The translations under genes were made by a program, and so were the position numbers. The notes beneath the pieces are model-generated. The model was not told where the DNA came from. It saw nothing but the letters and a program-made list of their open reading frames with translations, and did not search any database. Positions 1 through 8,964 of a stretch of DNA of 64,000 nucleotides are shown one piece after another. Numbering within the stretch: the first letter of the stretch is position 1; every line of letters begins with the position of its first letter. Origin of the DNA: Bacillota bacterium (GTDB lineage: Bacteria; Bacillota; Clostridia; Acetivibrionales; DSM-1351); assembly GCA_023412275.1 (NCBI GenBank), contig JAEYNY010000115.1:4190-68189 (forward strand), in the 5' to 3' direction.

Positions 1-1072
1 TGGCAGACAATATAATAATACCATTGGAAAAGCTGAGTCTGTCACCCCTCATACTGAATTGCCTTGGCACATATCCGTCTTTACCCATAATTGACATAAG
101 CAGAGGGAAGTCCGAATATGCTGTATTTGCCGCCATTACCAAAATGAGAATGGAAGTGGCAGTATAAAAATAAAACATTAAATTGTTTCCGAACACATTA
201 AATGCAATTTGGTTCAATACAGTTTTGCCTTCAACAGGTACAATGTGATACATATTTGCAAGTATAGATATACCTCCGAATATAAGTAATACAAAAAGTG
301 ATAGCAGCCACAATGTCTTTTTGGCATGCTTTGCAGCGGGCTTGTCAAAATTGGGAACGGCATTGCTGACGGCTTCAACACCTGTTAATGCCGTACATCC
401 ATTGGAAAATGCCTTTAAAATAAGAAATATACTTACAGCCCCGTTTGCTTTCATTTGCACGATAGGCTCTACAGGGTGAGCAACGCCAAGTCGAATCTTG
501 ACAATTCCAATGATAATCATAACTAATGATCCTATGATAAATAAATAGGTGGGTATACTGAACATTCTCGAAGATTCTTTGATTCCCCTTAAATTGCCTA
601 TCATTATAAATAATAATACCAAAATACAGATTAAGACGTGGTACGGAGCTAACGAATGAAAAGCAGAAGTCAGTTGGGCAATACCGGACGAAATACTTAC
701 GGCTACGGTAAGAATATAATCTATTGCCAAAGATGTACCTGCTGTTACTCCCGCTACATGCCCAAGGTTGTCAGAGGCCACAATATACGCACCGCCACCG
801 CTTGTGTATGCGGATATAGTTTGACTGTAAGAAAATGTGAGAATAACCAGTAATGCGATAATTGCAAGCGAAATATACGTTAGATACATAAAAGACAATG
901 CACCTATTACAGGTACCAAAGCAAGCAGAATTTCTTCCCCTGCATAGCCTACGGATGATATAGAGTCGCTTGCCAATATTGGAAGTCCCCATAATACTTT
1001 ATATTTTTCTCCATGGATAGCTTCATTTTTAAGAGGCTTTCCTATTAAAACTTTTTTAATCCATTGAAACAT
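1..1072 (-). CDS. kimA: KimA-family (YdaO-like) APC potassium transporter, 3' part missing
   Basis: An open frame runs from an ATG at 1072 to the window edge without a stop, giving about 357 residues of a family that is usually near 600. The start is preceded by a GGGGG-type ribosome site. The N-terminus (MFQWIKKVLIGKPLKNE), an SSDSISSVGYAGEE stretch, SGGGAYIVASDNLG and a KAFSNGCTALTGVEAVSNA stretch match what I recall of Bacillus KimA (YdaO), a high-affinity proton-coupled K+ importer of the APC superfamily. Several hydrophobic helices are visible. The neighbouring kdp operon supports a potassium role. An amino-acid permease of the same superfamily is the alternative. No cyclic-di-AMP riboswitch was recognised in the leader. 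Confidence 0.8.
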   Translation of the reverse strand, partial: MFQWIKKVLIGKPLKNEAIHGEKYKVLWGLPILASDSISSVGYAGEEILLALVPVIGALSFMYLTYISLAIIALLVILTFSYSQTISAYTSGGGAYIVASDNLGHVAGVTAGTSLAIDYILTVAVSISSGIAQLTSAFHSLAPYHVLICILVLLFIMIGNLRGIKESSRMFSIPTYLFIIGSLVMIIIGIVKIRLGVAHPVEPIVQMKANGAVSIFLILKAFSNGCTALTGVEAVSNAVPNFDKPAAKHAKKTLWLLSLFVLLIFGGISILANMYHIVPVEGKTVLNQIAFNVFGNNLMFYFYTATSILILVMAANTAYSDFPLLMSIMGKDGYVPRQFSMRGDRLSFSNGIIILSA

Positions 1073-1129
1073 TTTATCCCCCTTGATGTGCACATTGATG
1101 AATGTAGTTCTATGTGAAAATCAAAATAG

Positions 1130-1164
1130 ATTATATATCTAAGCACTGTTTATCTAAAGCTCCA
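1130..1164 (-). promoter_or_regulatory. possible promoter of the KimA-like gene
   Basis: On the minus strand a TATAAT (1130-1135) lies about 17 nt downstream of a weak TTTAGA. The -10 is good and the -35 poor, so this is only suggestive. Confidence 0.3.
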
Positions 1165-1238
1165 AAAAAATGGGGATAAAAAATTACCCAGTATACTGCA
1201 GACTGTTAACTGAAACTATCTTTCTGAATCGAAGATAA

Positions 1239-1255
1239 CCGGGAGATATCTCCGG
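1239..1255. promoter_or_regulatory. GGAGATATCTCC palindrome between kdp and the KimA-like gene
   Basis: A perfect 12-bp palindrome (1242-1253) extends to CCGG...CCGG edges. It lies downstream of the kdp operon and upstream of the KimA-like gene. There is no T-tract on either side, so a protein-binding site is more likely than a terminator. No known regulator is recognised. Confidence 0.25.
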
Positions 1256-1329
1256 AATACTATTAGTATAGAAATTAGATGAGAATAGGGGAGCTGTTAC
1301 CAAAGTGTATTTATGCAATATATTTATTT

Positions 1330-1467
1330 TCATTCATCATCCCTGTCAATTTTATAATTGTAGTTTCGTTCTTTTTTAAAATTTAAATAATCATTGATTT
1401 TCTTTATTAGATAAATAGCAACTATTGCTATAGAAAATGAGCCTATTCCAATTAGTATTTTATCCAT
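1330..1467 (-). CDS. 45-residue single-helix membrane peptide downstream of kdpC
   Basis: An ATG at 1467 follows a GGGGTGGGG ribosome site and is 44 nt after the kdpC stop. The peptide starts MDKILIGIGSFSIAIVAIYL, one transmembrane helix, and has a charged tail ending KIDRDDE. Kdp operons often encode a tiny one-helix subunit, KdpF, but that lies before kdpA and is about 25-30 residues. This one is last in the operon and longer, so it may be a KdpF analogue or unrelated. No sequence family was recognised. Confidence 0.55.
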   Translation of the reverse strand: MDKILIGIGSFSIAIVAIYLIKKINDYLNFKKERNYNYKIDRDDE

Positions 1468-1511
1468 TGACCCCACCCCTTTTTGTTTACATTTTAAAAT
1501 GTACCTAAAAA

Positions 1512-2132
1512 TTATTTTAGTCTGTTTAAGATTTCTATATTTGCTTTCAGTACATTGAACCTTGGTTCTCCGAATAAACCCAGTGTTCTGGCTTTAGTGT
1601 ATTTTTCAATAATCCTCTTCAAGTCATCAATACTGATGCCTGTTGCCTTCGAAATTGCCGGAACTTGAATTATGGCTGCATCTGGACTGATATCAGGGTC
1701 TAAACATGAACCTGAGCTTGTCAAAAGATCAGCAGGGATATCCTCTTTCCTCACACCGGGGTTTGCTTTTAAAAAAGCATCCATGTCCTTCGTTACACGT
1801 TCTGCCAGTGCAGGATTGGATGGTGCAAGGTTTGCTGAGCCGGAAACTGGACCTGAATAAGCTGCTTTCCCGTCCTTGCCCGGCTTTTTATCCTCAGGCT
1901 TGTAGGTATTATAGTTTACAGAGGATACTCTGCCGTGAAAAAATCTTGAATCAGTAAAATCCTGACCCAGCAGTTCGGAACCAACCTGTTTACCGTTAGT
2001 TTCTACGATACTGCCGTTTGCCTCATGGGGGAACAGCAGCTGGCTTACTCCGGTCATAGCAAGGGGATAAATTAATCCGCAAATTATAAATAAAGCAATA
2101 GTTATTGTTACAGCTCGTAAAAGTACTTTCAT
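1512..2132 (-). CDS. kdpC: K+-transporting ATPase subunit C
   Basis: KdpC is the single-span periplasmic-side subunit of the KdpFABC high-affinity K+ pump. It stabilises the complex and affects ATP binding. The protein has an N-terminal helix (about residues 5-30), GQDFTDSRFFHGRVSS and LTSSGSCLDPDISPDAA, which are family hallmarks. The reading frame is open to 2150, but AAGGAGG sits 7 nt before the ATG at 2132, so that start (206 residues) is preferred. It follows kdpB directly and completes kdpABC. Confidence 0.95.
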   Translation of the reverse strand: MKVLLRAVTITIALFIICGLIYPLAMTGVSQLLFPHEANGSIVETNGKQVGSELLGQDFTDSRFFHGRVSSVNYNTYKPEDKKPGKDGKAAYSGPVSGSANLAPSNPALAERVTKDMDAFLKANPGVRKEDIPADLLTSSGSCLDPDISPDAAIIQVPAISKATGISIDDLKRIIEKYTKARTLGLFGEPRFNVLKANIEILNRLK

Positions 2133-2151
2133 AAATTGCCTCCTTAACACA

Positions 2152-4212
2152 TTAACCCAAATTTAAAAATTTCAGAATAGGGCTTATTAAAACATCTATC
2201 AATTTAATTCCTATAAACGGTACTGCCATCCCGCCCAATCCGTAAATCAGCATATTTTTTGCAAGCATGGCTTCAGCACTCATAGGCTTATATTTAACAC
2301 CCCTCATGGCAATTGGAATTAGTGCAGGTATAATAACTGCATTAAATATCAGTGCCGACAGAATTGCACTATTGGGAGTGGAAAGCCCCATTACATTCAA
2401 TACTCTCATTTGAGGTATTGATAATGTAAACATAGCCGGAATTATTGCAAAATACTTTGCAACATCATTTGCAATACTGAAGGTTGTTAATGAGCCCCGT
2501 GTAATAAGGAGCTGCTTACCGATTTCCACAACTTCAATAATCTTTGTGGGGTCAGAGTCTAAGTCCACCATGTTAGCAGCTTCCTTTGCGGCCACAGTAC
2601 CGCTGTTCATGGCAAGACCTACATCAGCCTGTGCCAGCGCAGGAGCATCGTTTGTTCCGTCACCCGTCATTGCTACAAGCCGGCCCAAAGCCTGCTCACG
2701 CTTAATTACGTCTATTTTGTCCTCGGGTTTACATTCTGCAATAAAGTCATCAACTCCGGCTTCTTTTGCAATCGTCTCTGCAGTAAGGGGATTATCCCCG
2801 GTACACATAATTGTTTTTATCCCGATTTGGCGCAAACGCTGAAACCTTTCAACAAGGCCGGGCTTAACAGTATCTTTCAGGTATATGACTCCTATTATCT
2901 CCTTGTCAACGCATACAACAAGAGGTGTTCCCCCAAGCTTTGAAATTTTATCTACATTTGCTTGAAGGTCCTCAGGAACAATTCCTCCATGCTCTGAAAT
3001 ATATTTTTGGATAGTGTCGGAAGCACCTTTTCGTACAAGTTTTCCATTGGGCAGATTTAGACCACTCATCCGTGTCTGACTTGTAAACTCTATATTTTCG
3101 GCTTTATCGTACTCTGACTTGTCAATAGTGATTCCCTGCTTAGCTGCCAATTCCACAACAGAACGACCTTCAGGGGTGTCATCCTTCAAGGAGGCAATTA
3201 CAGCAAACCTTGCAATGTTTTCCTGGGCAAACTTGCCTACAGGAATAAACTCCGCCGCCAACCTGTTTCCATAGGTAATGGTTCCGGTTTTATCCAGTAT
3301 CATTGTGTCAACGTCTCCGCAGGCTTCAACTGCTTTTCCTGACATAGCAATAACGTTGAAACGGGTTACCCTGTCCATTCCGGCAATACCTATGGCAGAT
3401 AAAAGACCGCCGATGGTAGTGGGTATCAGGCAGACAAGCAAGGCAATTAGTGAGGAAACGGAGATTGTTACACCTGTATAATGAGCCATTGGGTAAAGGG
3501 TGATAACTACAATCAAAAAAATTACGGTGAGGCTTATAAGGATTGTTGATAAGGCTATTTCATTAGGCGTTTTTTGCCTTGAAGCACCTTCGACAAGGCT
3601 TATCATCTTATCAAGAAAGGATTCTCCGGGGGTTGCTGTTATTTTGATTTTCAGCCAATCGCTGTTTACCTTGGTTCCACCTGTTACAGAGCTAAAGTCG
3701 CCACCGGCTTCTTTAAGTACAGGAGCGGATTCCCCTGTAATGGCTGATTCATCAACGAAAGCAAGGCCTTCCACAACCTCACCGTCATTTGGAATGATAT
3801 CACCGGGTTCGCATAAAACGATATCTCCTTTTTTTATTTCATTGGAGCTTAAAAACTTAATGCTACCGCTTTTGTCTACAAGCTTTGCTTTAGTATCCTT
3901 CTTAGTTTTCTTCATACTATCAGCCTGAGCTTTCCCTCTGCCTTCGGCAACTGCCTCGGCAAAGTTGGCAAAAAGCAGGGTAATGAATAAGATTCCGGAA
4001 ACTATTCCGTTATACAAGGAATTCCCGTTTTTCTCGAGTAGGTTCGGAAAAACAGTCAGAATCAAGGTAATTATAAATCCAATCTCAACTACAAACATCA
4101 CCGGATTTTTTACCATAGCTTTAGGATTAAGCTTTTTAAATGAATCCTTTATTGCATTTTTTAGTATATCCTTTGTTACCCAGCTTTTTTTCTTTTTTAA
4201 AATTTCATTCAT
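2152..4212 (-). CDS. kdpB: K+-transporting P-type ATPase, catalytic subunit B
   Basis: KdpB hydrolyses ATP to drive K+ uptake through KdpA. At 686 residues it is full length. The phosphorylation motif is DKTGT with Asp307. The actuator loop TGES, MTGDGTNDAPALAQADVG and several membrane helices are all present. The ATG at 4212 has a good AGGAGG site. It lies 12 nt after kdpA and 19 nt before the kdpC start. No truncation or missing catalytic residue is seen. Confidence 0.97.
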   Translation of the reverse strand: MNEILKKKKSWVTKDILKNAIKDSFKKLNPKAMVKNPVMFVVEIGFIITLILTVFPNLLEKNGNSLYNGIVSGILFITLLFANFAEAVAEGRGKAQADSMKKTKKDTKAKLVDKSGSIKFLSSNEIKKGDIVLCEPGDIIPNDGEVVEGLAFVDESAITGESAPVLKEAGGDFSSVTGGTKVNSDWLKIKITATPGESFLDKMISLVEGASRQKTPNEIALSTILISLTVIFLIVVITLYPMAHYTGVTISVSSLIALLVCLIPTTIGGLLSAIGIAGMDRVTRFNVIAMSGKAVEACGDVDTMILDKTGTITYGNRLAAEFIPVGKFAQENIARFAVIASLKDDTPEGRSVVELAAKQGITIDKSEYDKAENIEFTSQTRMSGLNLPNGKLVRKGASDTIQKYISEHGGIVPEDLQANVDKISKLGGTPLVVCVDKEIIGVIYLKDTVKPGLVERFQRLRQIGIKTIMCTGDNPLTAETIAKEAGVDDFIAECKPEDKIDVIKREQALGRLVAMTGDGTNDAPALAQADVGLAMNSGTVAAKEAANMVDLDSDPTKIIEVVEIGKQLLITRGSLTTFSIANDVAKYFAIIPAMFTLSIPQMRVLNVMGLSTPNSAILSALIFNAVIIPALIPIAMRGVKYKPMSAEAMLAKNMLIYGLGGMAVPFIGIKLIDVLISPILKFLNLG

Positions 4213-4224
4213 ATACTTATCCTC

Positions 4225-5904
4225 CTACTTTCCCAACGTTAGTTGCTCGGCTATGGGGCCTAAGGCCAATGCCGGGAAAAATGTCAGTGCTCCTACAATT
4301 AGCACTACAGCCACAAGTATAAAGGCAAAAATAGCTTTATCTGTTCTGAAAGTACCGATTCCAGCAGGTATAAGCCTTTTGGAGGCCAGAGAACCTGAAA
4401 CTGCAAGTAAAATAATAATTGATAGATAACGACCTGCAAACATGACAATGGCTGTTAGAATATTCCAAAAGGGCGTATTATCCACCAGACCTTCAAATCC
4501 TGAACCATTGTTAGCCGCCGATGACGTAAACTCATAAAGAACCTGAGATAATCCATGAAATCCGGGGTTGGTTATAGCCGACAGTCCCTGATGTGAAATA
4601 AGAGATATTGCAGTAGGCATAAGGATTATAAAAGGATGAATAAGAATGGCAATAGCGATTAATTTCATCTCCTTACCTTCTATTTTCTTTCCCAGAAATT
4701 CAGGGGTTCTTCCCACCATTAGTCCGGAAAGGAAAACAGCTAATATTGCATACATAATAATATTCATAAAGCCAACGCCTTCACCGCCGAACACAGTATT
4801 AAGCATCATTTGGAACAGTGGTACCAGCCCCCCAAGGGGTGTAAGTGAGTCGTGCATGTTGTTAACCGAACCTGTGGTAAATGCTGTAGTTACTGTAGTA
4901 AAAAGTGAGGATTGGGCTATTCCAAACCGTACCTCTTTTCCTTCCATATTACCCATGGACTGGGAAAGACCTGCATTGGCAAGCATAGGGTTACCCCCTG
5001 CTTCGGAAAAATAGCATACCGGTAAAGATATCAGAAATAAAATAGACATTGCAGCAAATAATACCCACGCCTGCTTTTTGTTTTTAAGCATTATACCAAA
5101 GGCATAAACAAGTGATGCAGGAATTAACATCATTGATATAATTTCAATCAAATTGGAAAGAGGAGTTGGGTTTTCAAAAGGATGTGCGGAGTTTGCCCCG
5201 AAGAATCCGCCCCCGTTTGTACCTATATGCTTAATGGATTCCATACTGGCAACCGGGCCGAGAGGAATATCCTGATAACTTCCCTGCAAGGTAGTTATGG
5301 TTTTAGTTCCATCTAATGTCTGTGGCACGCCCTGCCACACAAGAATCAATGTTACTATAATTGAAAGTGGCAAAAGAACTCTTGTGATGACACGTACCAT
5401 ATCTATGAAAAAATTACCCACAGTTTCCGACTTGCCTGTAATACCACGAATAAAAGCGGCTGCAACTGAAAACCCGGACGCAGCTGATGTGAACATTAAA
5501 AATGTGACCGCTGCCATTTGAGTAAAGTAAGTCATTCCCCATTCTCCGCTGTAATGCTGGAGGTTGGTATTTGTAATAAAGCTAATGGCTGTATTAAAAG
5601 CAAGCAGTGGATTCAAGCTCTTATTCCCGTCAGGATTGAGTACAAGAACTCCCTGAAGCCTGAAAAGTATATACACAAGTAATACCATTATGAGATTAGT
5701 AGCAACAAGGGAAACAGCGTACTGTTTCCAGCTCATTTCAGATTTTTTAATACCCGTAAGCTTGTATATAACCCCGTCAATCCTGTCAAAACACGGGTCT
5801 ATAAAGGATTTCTCACCTGATATAACCTTTGACAGGTACTTTCCCATTGGTATAACCAGAATCATAAATATACTTAGTGTTATTAATATTTGAATAATTT
5901 CCAA
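4225..5904 (-). CDS. kdpA: K+-transporting ATPase potassium-binding subunit A
   Basis: KdpA is the channel-like subunit of the Kdp pump, related to the SKT/Trk family. It has 559 residues and many membrane helices. Selectivity-filter-like segments are visible (TNLQHYSGE, GTNGGGFFGANSAHPFENP, TTGSVNNMHDS, TSSAANNGSGFEG). The start is a TTG at 5904 with AGGGGG upstream; no nearer ATG fits. It is the first kdp gene and is divergent from the kinase gene at 6170. Confidence 0.96.
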   Translation of the reverse strand: MEIIQILITLSIFMILVIPMGKYLSKVISGEKSFIDPCFDRIDGVIYKLTGIKKSEMSWKQYAVSLVATNLIMVLLVYILFRLQGVLVLNPDGNKSLNPLLAFNTAISFITNTNLQHYSGEWGMTYFTQMAAVTFLMFTSAASGFSVAAAFIRGITGKSETVGNFFIDMVRVITRVLLPLSIIVTLILVWQGVPQTLDGTKTITTLQGSYQDIPLGPVASMESIKHIGTNGGGFFGANSAHPFENPTPLSNLIEIISMMLIPASLVYAFGIMLKNKKQAWVLFAAMSILFLISLPVCYFSEAGGNPMLANAGLSQSMGNMEGKEVRFGIAQSSLFTTVTTAFTTGSVNNMHDSLTPLGGLVPLFQMMLNTVFGGEGVGFMNIIMYAILAVFLSGLMVGRTPEFLGKKIEGKEMKLIAIAILIHPFIILMPTAISLISHQGLSAITNPGFHGLSQVLYEFTSSAANNGSGFEGLVDNTPFWNILTAIVMFAGRYLSIIILLAVSGSLASKRLIPAGIGTFRTDKAIFAFILVAVVLIVGALTFFPALALGPIAEQLTLGK

Positions 5905-6108
5905 AGAATTAACCCCCTAAAATTAAATTTCTTACCATTTCCATTTTCTGATGTCTGTTAGATTATAATTCTAAAAGGCTGTATTACTAAAGCTTGAGAA
6001 TATTCAATTCAGTCTTTTGCTCACACCTTTAGGGGGAATGAAATTAATTTAGCACACTTACTCACAGCATTATCTCGTATTTTTAATATAAAACGATAGT
6101 ATGGTTTG

Positions 6109-6137
6109 TTGATAAAAAACAGTTCAGACAATATACT
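6109..6137 (+). promoter_or_regulatory. sigma-A-type promoter of the kinase/regulator pair
   Basis: TTGATA (6109-6114), a 17-nt spacer and TATACT (6132-6137) lie 32 nt before the ATG at 6170. The kdpA promoter on the other strand is less clear, with a TATAAT on the minus strand near 5964 but no good -35. Confidence 0.6.
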
Positions 6138-6169
6138 AAATACAAGAAATTTAAATCAGGGGATAAATA

Positions 6170-8038
6170 ATGATTAAGACACTTAAAGGGAAGGTTTCGC
6201 TATTGTATTTAAGTCTCGTTATACTTATTGCTGTAGTCGGGATAACTGCTTCAGTGAACTTGTTTAGGTTAAGCAGAGCCATTGATGGCCTGATGATATC
6301 CAACTATAAGAGCATAAATGCTGCCAATATGATGATGGAAGCTATAGAACGGCAGGACAGTGCAGCGTTACTATATATAAATGTTGATACCCGAAAGGGT
6401 AAAGAGCTTTTTACAAACAATAGCGAAGTATTTTTTAAATGGTACAATGTAGATTCCAATAATATTACTGAAAAAGGGGAAAAAGACATAGTAAATGCCA
6501 TTCAGGCGTCCTATACAAGATATATGACGCTATTCCTTGATTTGGAGGAAATACGCAGTAAGCAGGGTATATCAAAAGCAAATGAATTTTTTACTACACA
6601 AATGAGCACAGAGTTTACCAATACTAAAAATAAGCTTAGACTACTGAGCGTTCTAAATGAAAAGTCAATGTTTAAAAGCAAGGCTGAAGCTACAAAAAAT
6701 GCTGAAGATTCAATGTATCTTGTCCTTGGAATATCTATCGTGGCTTTTATAGGAGGATTTGTAGTATCAAGGTATTTTACAGATAGATTTTTAAAGCCCA
6801 TCACCCTTTTGACTCAGACAATGAAAATGGTAAAAGCCGGAGACCTGAATCAGGAGGCAAATATAAACACAAAGGATGAAATCGGTGAGCTTTCCTTAGA
6901 GTTTAACAATATGACCAAGCGTCTTCAGCAATATGAGCAAAGTACATTGGGTAATCTTCTTGCAGAAAAAAATAAATCCGTTGCGATTGTTAAAAGTACT
7001 TCGGATCCGCTGGTAGTTCTTGATACTGATTACAGGATAATACTGCTAAATGATGCCTTTGAAAGCATATTTGGTGTCAGTGAGAAAGCACTGACAAACA
7101 AGCATTTTCTTGAAGGGATAAGAAACGGAGAAATCTTTGATTTTATCTCAAATGCATTCAAGTCTGGGGATGAGACACAGCAAAAAATATTTTCAGTCAG
7201 GGCGAATCAGGAGGATTACTATTTTAATATCATTGTAACAACCGTTAAAGATAATAATGCCAATCTTTCCGGCATGATAGCGGTTTTTCAGAATGTTACA
7301 CAATTGAAGGAGCTAGAGAAAATAAGAACGGATTTCATTGCTACCATATCCCATGAGTTTAAAACACCACTAACGTCTATTATGATGGGGACGGATGTAT
7401 TGATAGATGAGGGAATGGGTCAGCTGAATGATGACCAGAAACAGTTTATACATGCCATACGCGAAGATGGTGACAGGCTTACGAAACTTGTAAACGACTT
7501 GCTGGAGTTAACACGAATTGAGTCCGGAAGAGCCATTTTTAAGTTTAAGGAATATGCCATTGACGATATTATTGAATGTGCAGTAAAACCTTTTTATCAA
7601 CTTTCAGAACAACAGGATAAATCACTTTATTTCAAATGTGAAGAAGATATGCCTCCTGTCATAGTAGATTTTGAGAAGATCACCTGGGTTTTGAATAATC
7701 TGATTTCGAACGCATTAAAATATACCAATGCTGGCGATGAAATAAGCGTAACTGCTGCTGTTAATAAGGAAAATATGATGTGTGTTACCGTAAAAGACAC
7801 AGGCTTGGGTATTCCTAAAGAGTATATTGATAAAATTTTTGAAAAGTTTGTACAGGTAAAGGATGCTGATTTTGAAGTCAGAGGAACAGGTCTGGGGTTG
7901 GCAGTCGTAAGAGAAATTATTGAAGCACATGAGGGACGGATATGGTGCGAAAGTCGGCTAGACCTCGGCAGCAGTTTCAGCTTCACACTGAAAGTTTCAG
8001 AAAGGGAAATAAACGATGCAAAAAGTTTTGGTAGTTGA
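6170..8038 (+). CDS. membrane sensor histidine kinase (HAMP-PAS-HisKA-HATPase)
   Basis: The order is a transmembrane helix (about 8-29), an extracytoplasmic sensor region (30-180), a second helix (about 181-202), HAMP (203-255), PAS (about 270-380), a HisKA dimerisation domain with phospho-acceptor His395 in SHEFKTPLTS, and a HATPase with DTGLGIP and GTGLGLAVV boxes. The protein is 622 residues. This layout is NtrY/KinB/WalK-like and not that of KdpD, which has Universal-stress and KdpD N-terminal domains. It is divergent from kdp and overlaps the next gene by 23 nt, so it probably senses an envelope or ionic signal and acts through that regulator. The ligand is unknown. Confidence 0.93.
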   Translation: MIKTLKGKVSLLYLSLVILIAVVGITASVNLFRLSRAIDGLMISNYKSINAANMMMEAIERQDSAALLYINVDTRKGKELFTNNSEVFFKWYNVDSNNITEKGEKDIVNAIQASYTRYMTLFLDLEEIRSKQGISKANEFFTTQMSTEFTNTKNKLRLLSVLNEKSMFKSKAEATKNAEDSMYLVLGISIVAFIGGFVVSRYFTDRFLKPITLLTQTMKMVKAGDLNQEANINTKDEIGELSLEFNNMTKRLQQYEQSTLGNLLAEKNKSVAIVKSTSDPLVVLDTDYRIILLNDAFESIFGVSEKALTNKHFLEGIRNGEIFDFISNAFKSGDETQQKIFSVRANQEDYYFNIIVTTVKDNNANLSGMIAVFQNVTQLKELEKIRTDFIATISHEFKTPLTSIMMGTDVLIDEGMGQLNDDQKQFIHAIREDGDRLTKLVNDLLELTRIESGRAIFKFKEYAIDDIIECAVKPFYQLSEQQDKSLYFKCEEDMPPVIVDFEKITWVLNNLISNALKYTNAGDEISVTAAVNKENMMCVTVKDTGLGIPKEYIDKIFEKFVQVKDADFEVRGTGLGLAVVREIIEAHEGRIWCESRLDLGSSFSFTLKVSEREINDAKSFGS

Positions 8039-8603
8039 TGACACAAAAAATATCAGAATGATATTAACAAAATGTCTTGAACTGGAAGGATACGAGGTGT
8101 TGACGGCAAGTGACGGAAAGCAGGCTTTGGAGCTTTTTATGACACATAGCTTTGATCTGGCCTTTCTTGATATAAAGCTTCCCGAGGTACGTGGGACAGA
8201 AGTTTTAAAGAGGATAAGAGAACACGGTATCAAAACGCCTGTAATAATTATTACAGCATATGCAACAGTCAAGAATGCGGTGGATTGCACTAATATGGGT
8301 GCTGTTGCGTATGTCCAGAAACCATTTTCTGCCGACAAAATAAGAACTGTGATAAAAGAGTTTGAAAAATCTCATTTTAATAATAAAAATGAAGAGAATT
8401 CAGAAAGTTTTATTTTAAGAGCAAAGGCTTTTCTTGATGCTAATGAATATGAAAAATCACTGGAATTGGCCCAAAAGGCTCTTGCAAAGGATATTGAAAA
8501 TCCGGATATATATTTACTCATAAGCAGGGCTTACAGAGGACTTGAAAATGAAAAAAGTGCTGAAAGGTTTTATCAGTTTTATAAGACATTAATTTCCGAG
8601 TAA
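8016..8603 (+). CDS. response regulator with TPR-like C-terminus and no DNA-binding domain
   Basis: Residues 1-120 form a receiver domain with VVDDTKN, phospho-acceptor Asp in LAFLDIKLPE, Thr/Ala in IIITAYA and Lys in VQKPF. Residues about 130-195 hold two helices of tetratricopeptide type (AKAFLDANEYEKSLELAQKA and a following pair). No helix-turn-helix or enzymatic output is present in the 195 residues. The gene overlaps the kinase gene by 23 nt, so the two are translationally coupled. It likely works by protein-protein contact or as a phosphorelay step, and is not KdpE. Confidence 0.9.
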   Translation: MQKVLVVDDTKNIRMILTKCLELEGYEVLTASDGKQALELFMTHSFDLAFLDIKLPEVRGTEVLKRIREHGIKTPVIIITAYATVKNAVDCTNMGAVAYVQKPFSADKIRTVIKEFEKSHFNNKNEENSESFILRAKAFLDANEYEKSLELAQKALAKDIENPDIYLLISRAYRGLENEKSAERFYQFYKTLISE

Positions 8604-8707
8604 TGAGTTATACAGCTCACAAATATATTGATTTGGAGTACCGTTCATTATACATTTTTTAAAGTATCCCGGGATGAATCTAGTGCTTTAATAAAATACA
8701 GTTATAC

Positions 8708-8760
8708 CAACGGTTTTAGGGATTTTATGTGAATATGTCCTTGGAACCGTTGTCTTTTTT
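8708..8760 (+). terminator. intrinsic terminator after the two-component pair
   Basis: CAACGGTT (8708-8715) pairs with AACCGTTG (8745-8752). The arm is extended inside by AGGGA/TCCTT and followed by TCTTTTTT. Confidence 0.8.
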
Positions 8761-8801
8761 GTGCAATTAATTTTTAGATCTCGGCTCAACTCCGTAAAGT
8801 A

Positions 8802-8830
8802 TTGACAAATATTGTATAAAGAATTAATAT
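8802..8830 (+). promoter_or_regulatory. promoter of the thioesterase-NRPS-Hdr operon
   Basis: A consensus TTGACA (8802-8807), 17-nt spacer and TAATAT (8825-8830) lie about 135 nt before the thioesterase start. No other convincing promoter was noticed before the end of the operon at 33.4 kb. Confidence 0.6.
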
Positions 8831-8964
8831 TATATAAATATAGCAATTGGAATTAAAATCACAAAAATAAAATCATTGTAAGAAAAGTCATTATTATACA
8901 TGAAGATACCCCTCGAAATAGATGCATTCTATGAGTGAAATCCATTAATTAGGTGGCTGATATT

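Larger units (their letters stand above)
8604..8964. other. 360-nt intergenic region: terminator then promoter
   Basis: No ORF with a plausible ribosome site is seen here. It holds the terminator of the kinase operon (8708-8760) and the probable promoter of the biosynthetic operon (8802-8830), followed by an AT-rich leader of roughly 130 nt in which no known riboswitch was recognised. Confidence 0.6.

Noticed and set aside
1073..1330. Cyclic-di-AMP (ydaO-type) riboswitch before the KimA-like gene
   Set aside because: Such leaders often precede this gene family, but the conserved purine-rich core blocks were not found in the reverse complement.
3500..3928. 142-residue plus-strand frame opposite kdpB
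   Set aside because: Antisense shadow of a well-conserved gene, with no independent start signal.
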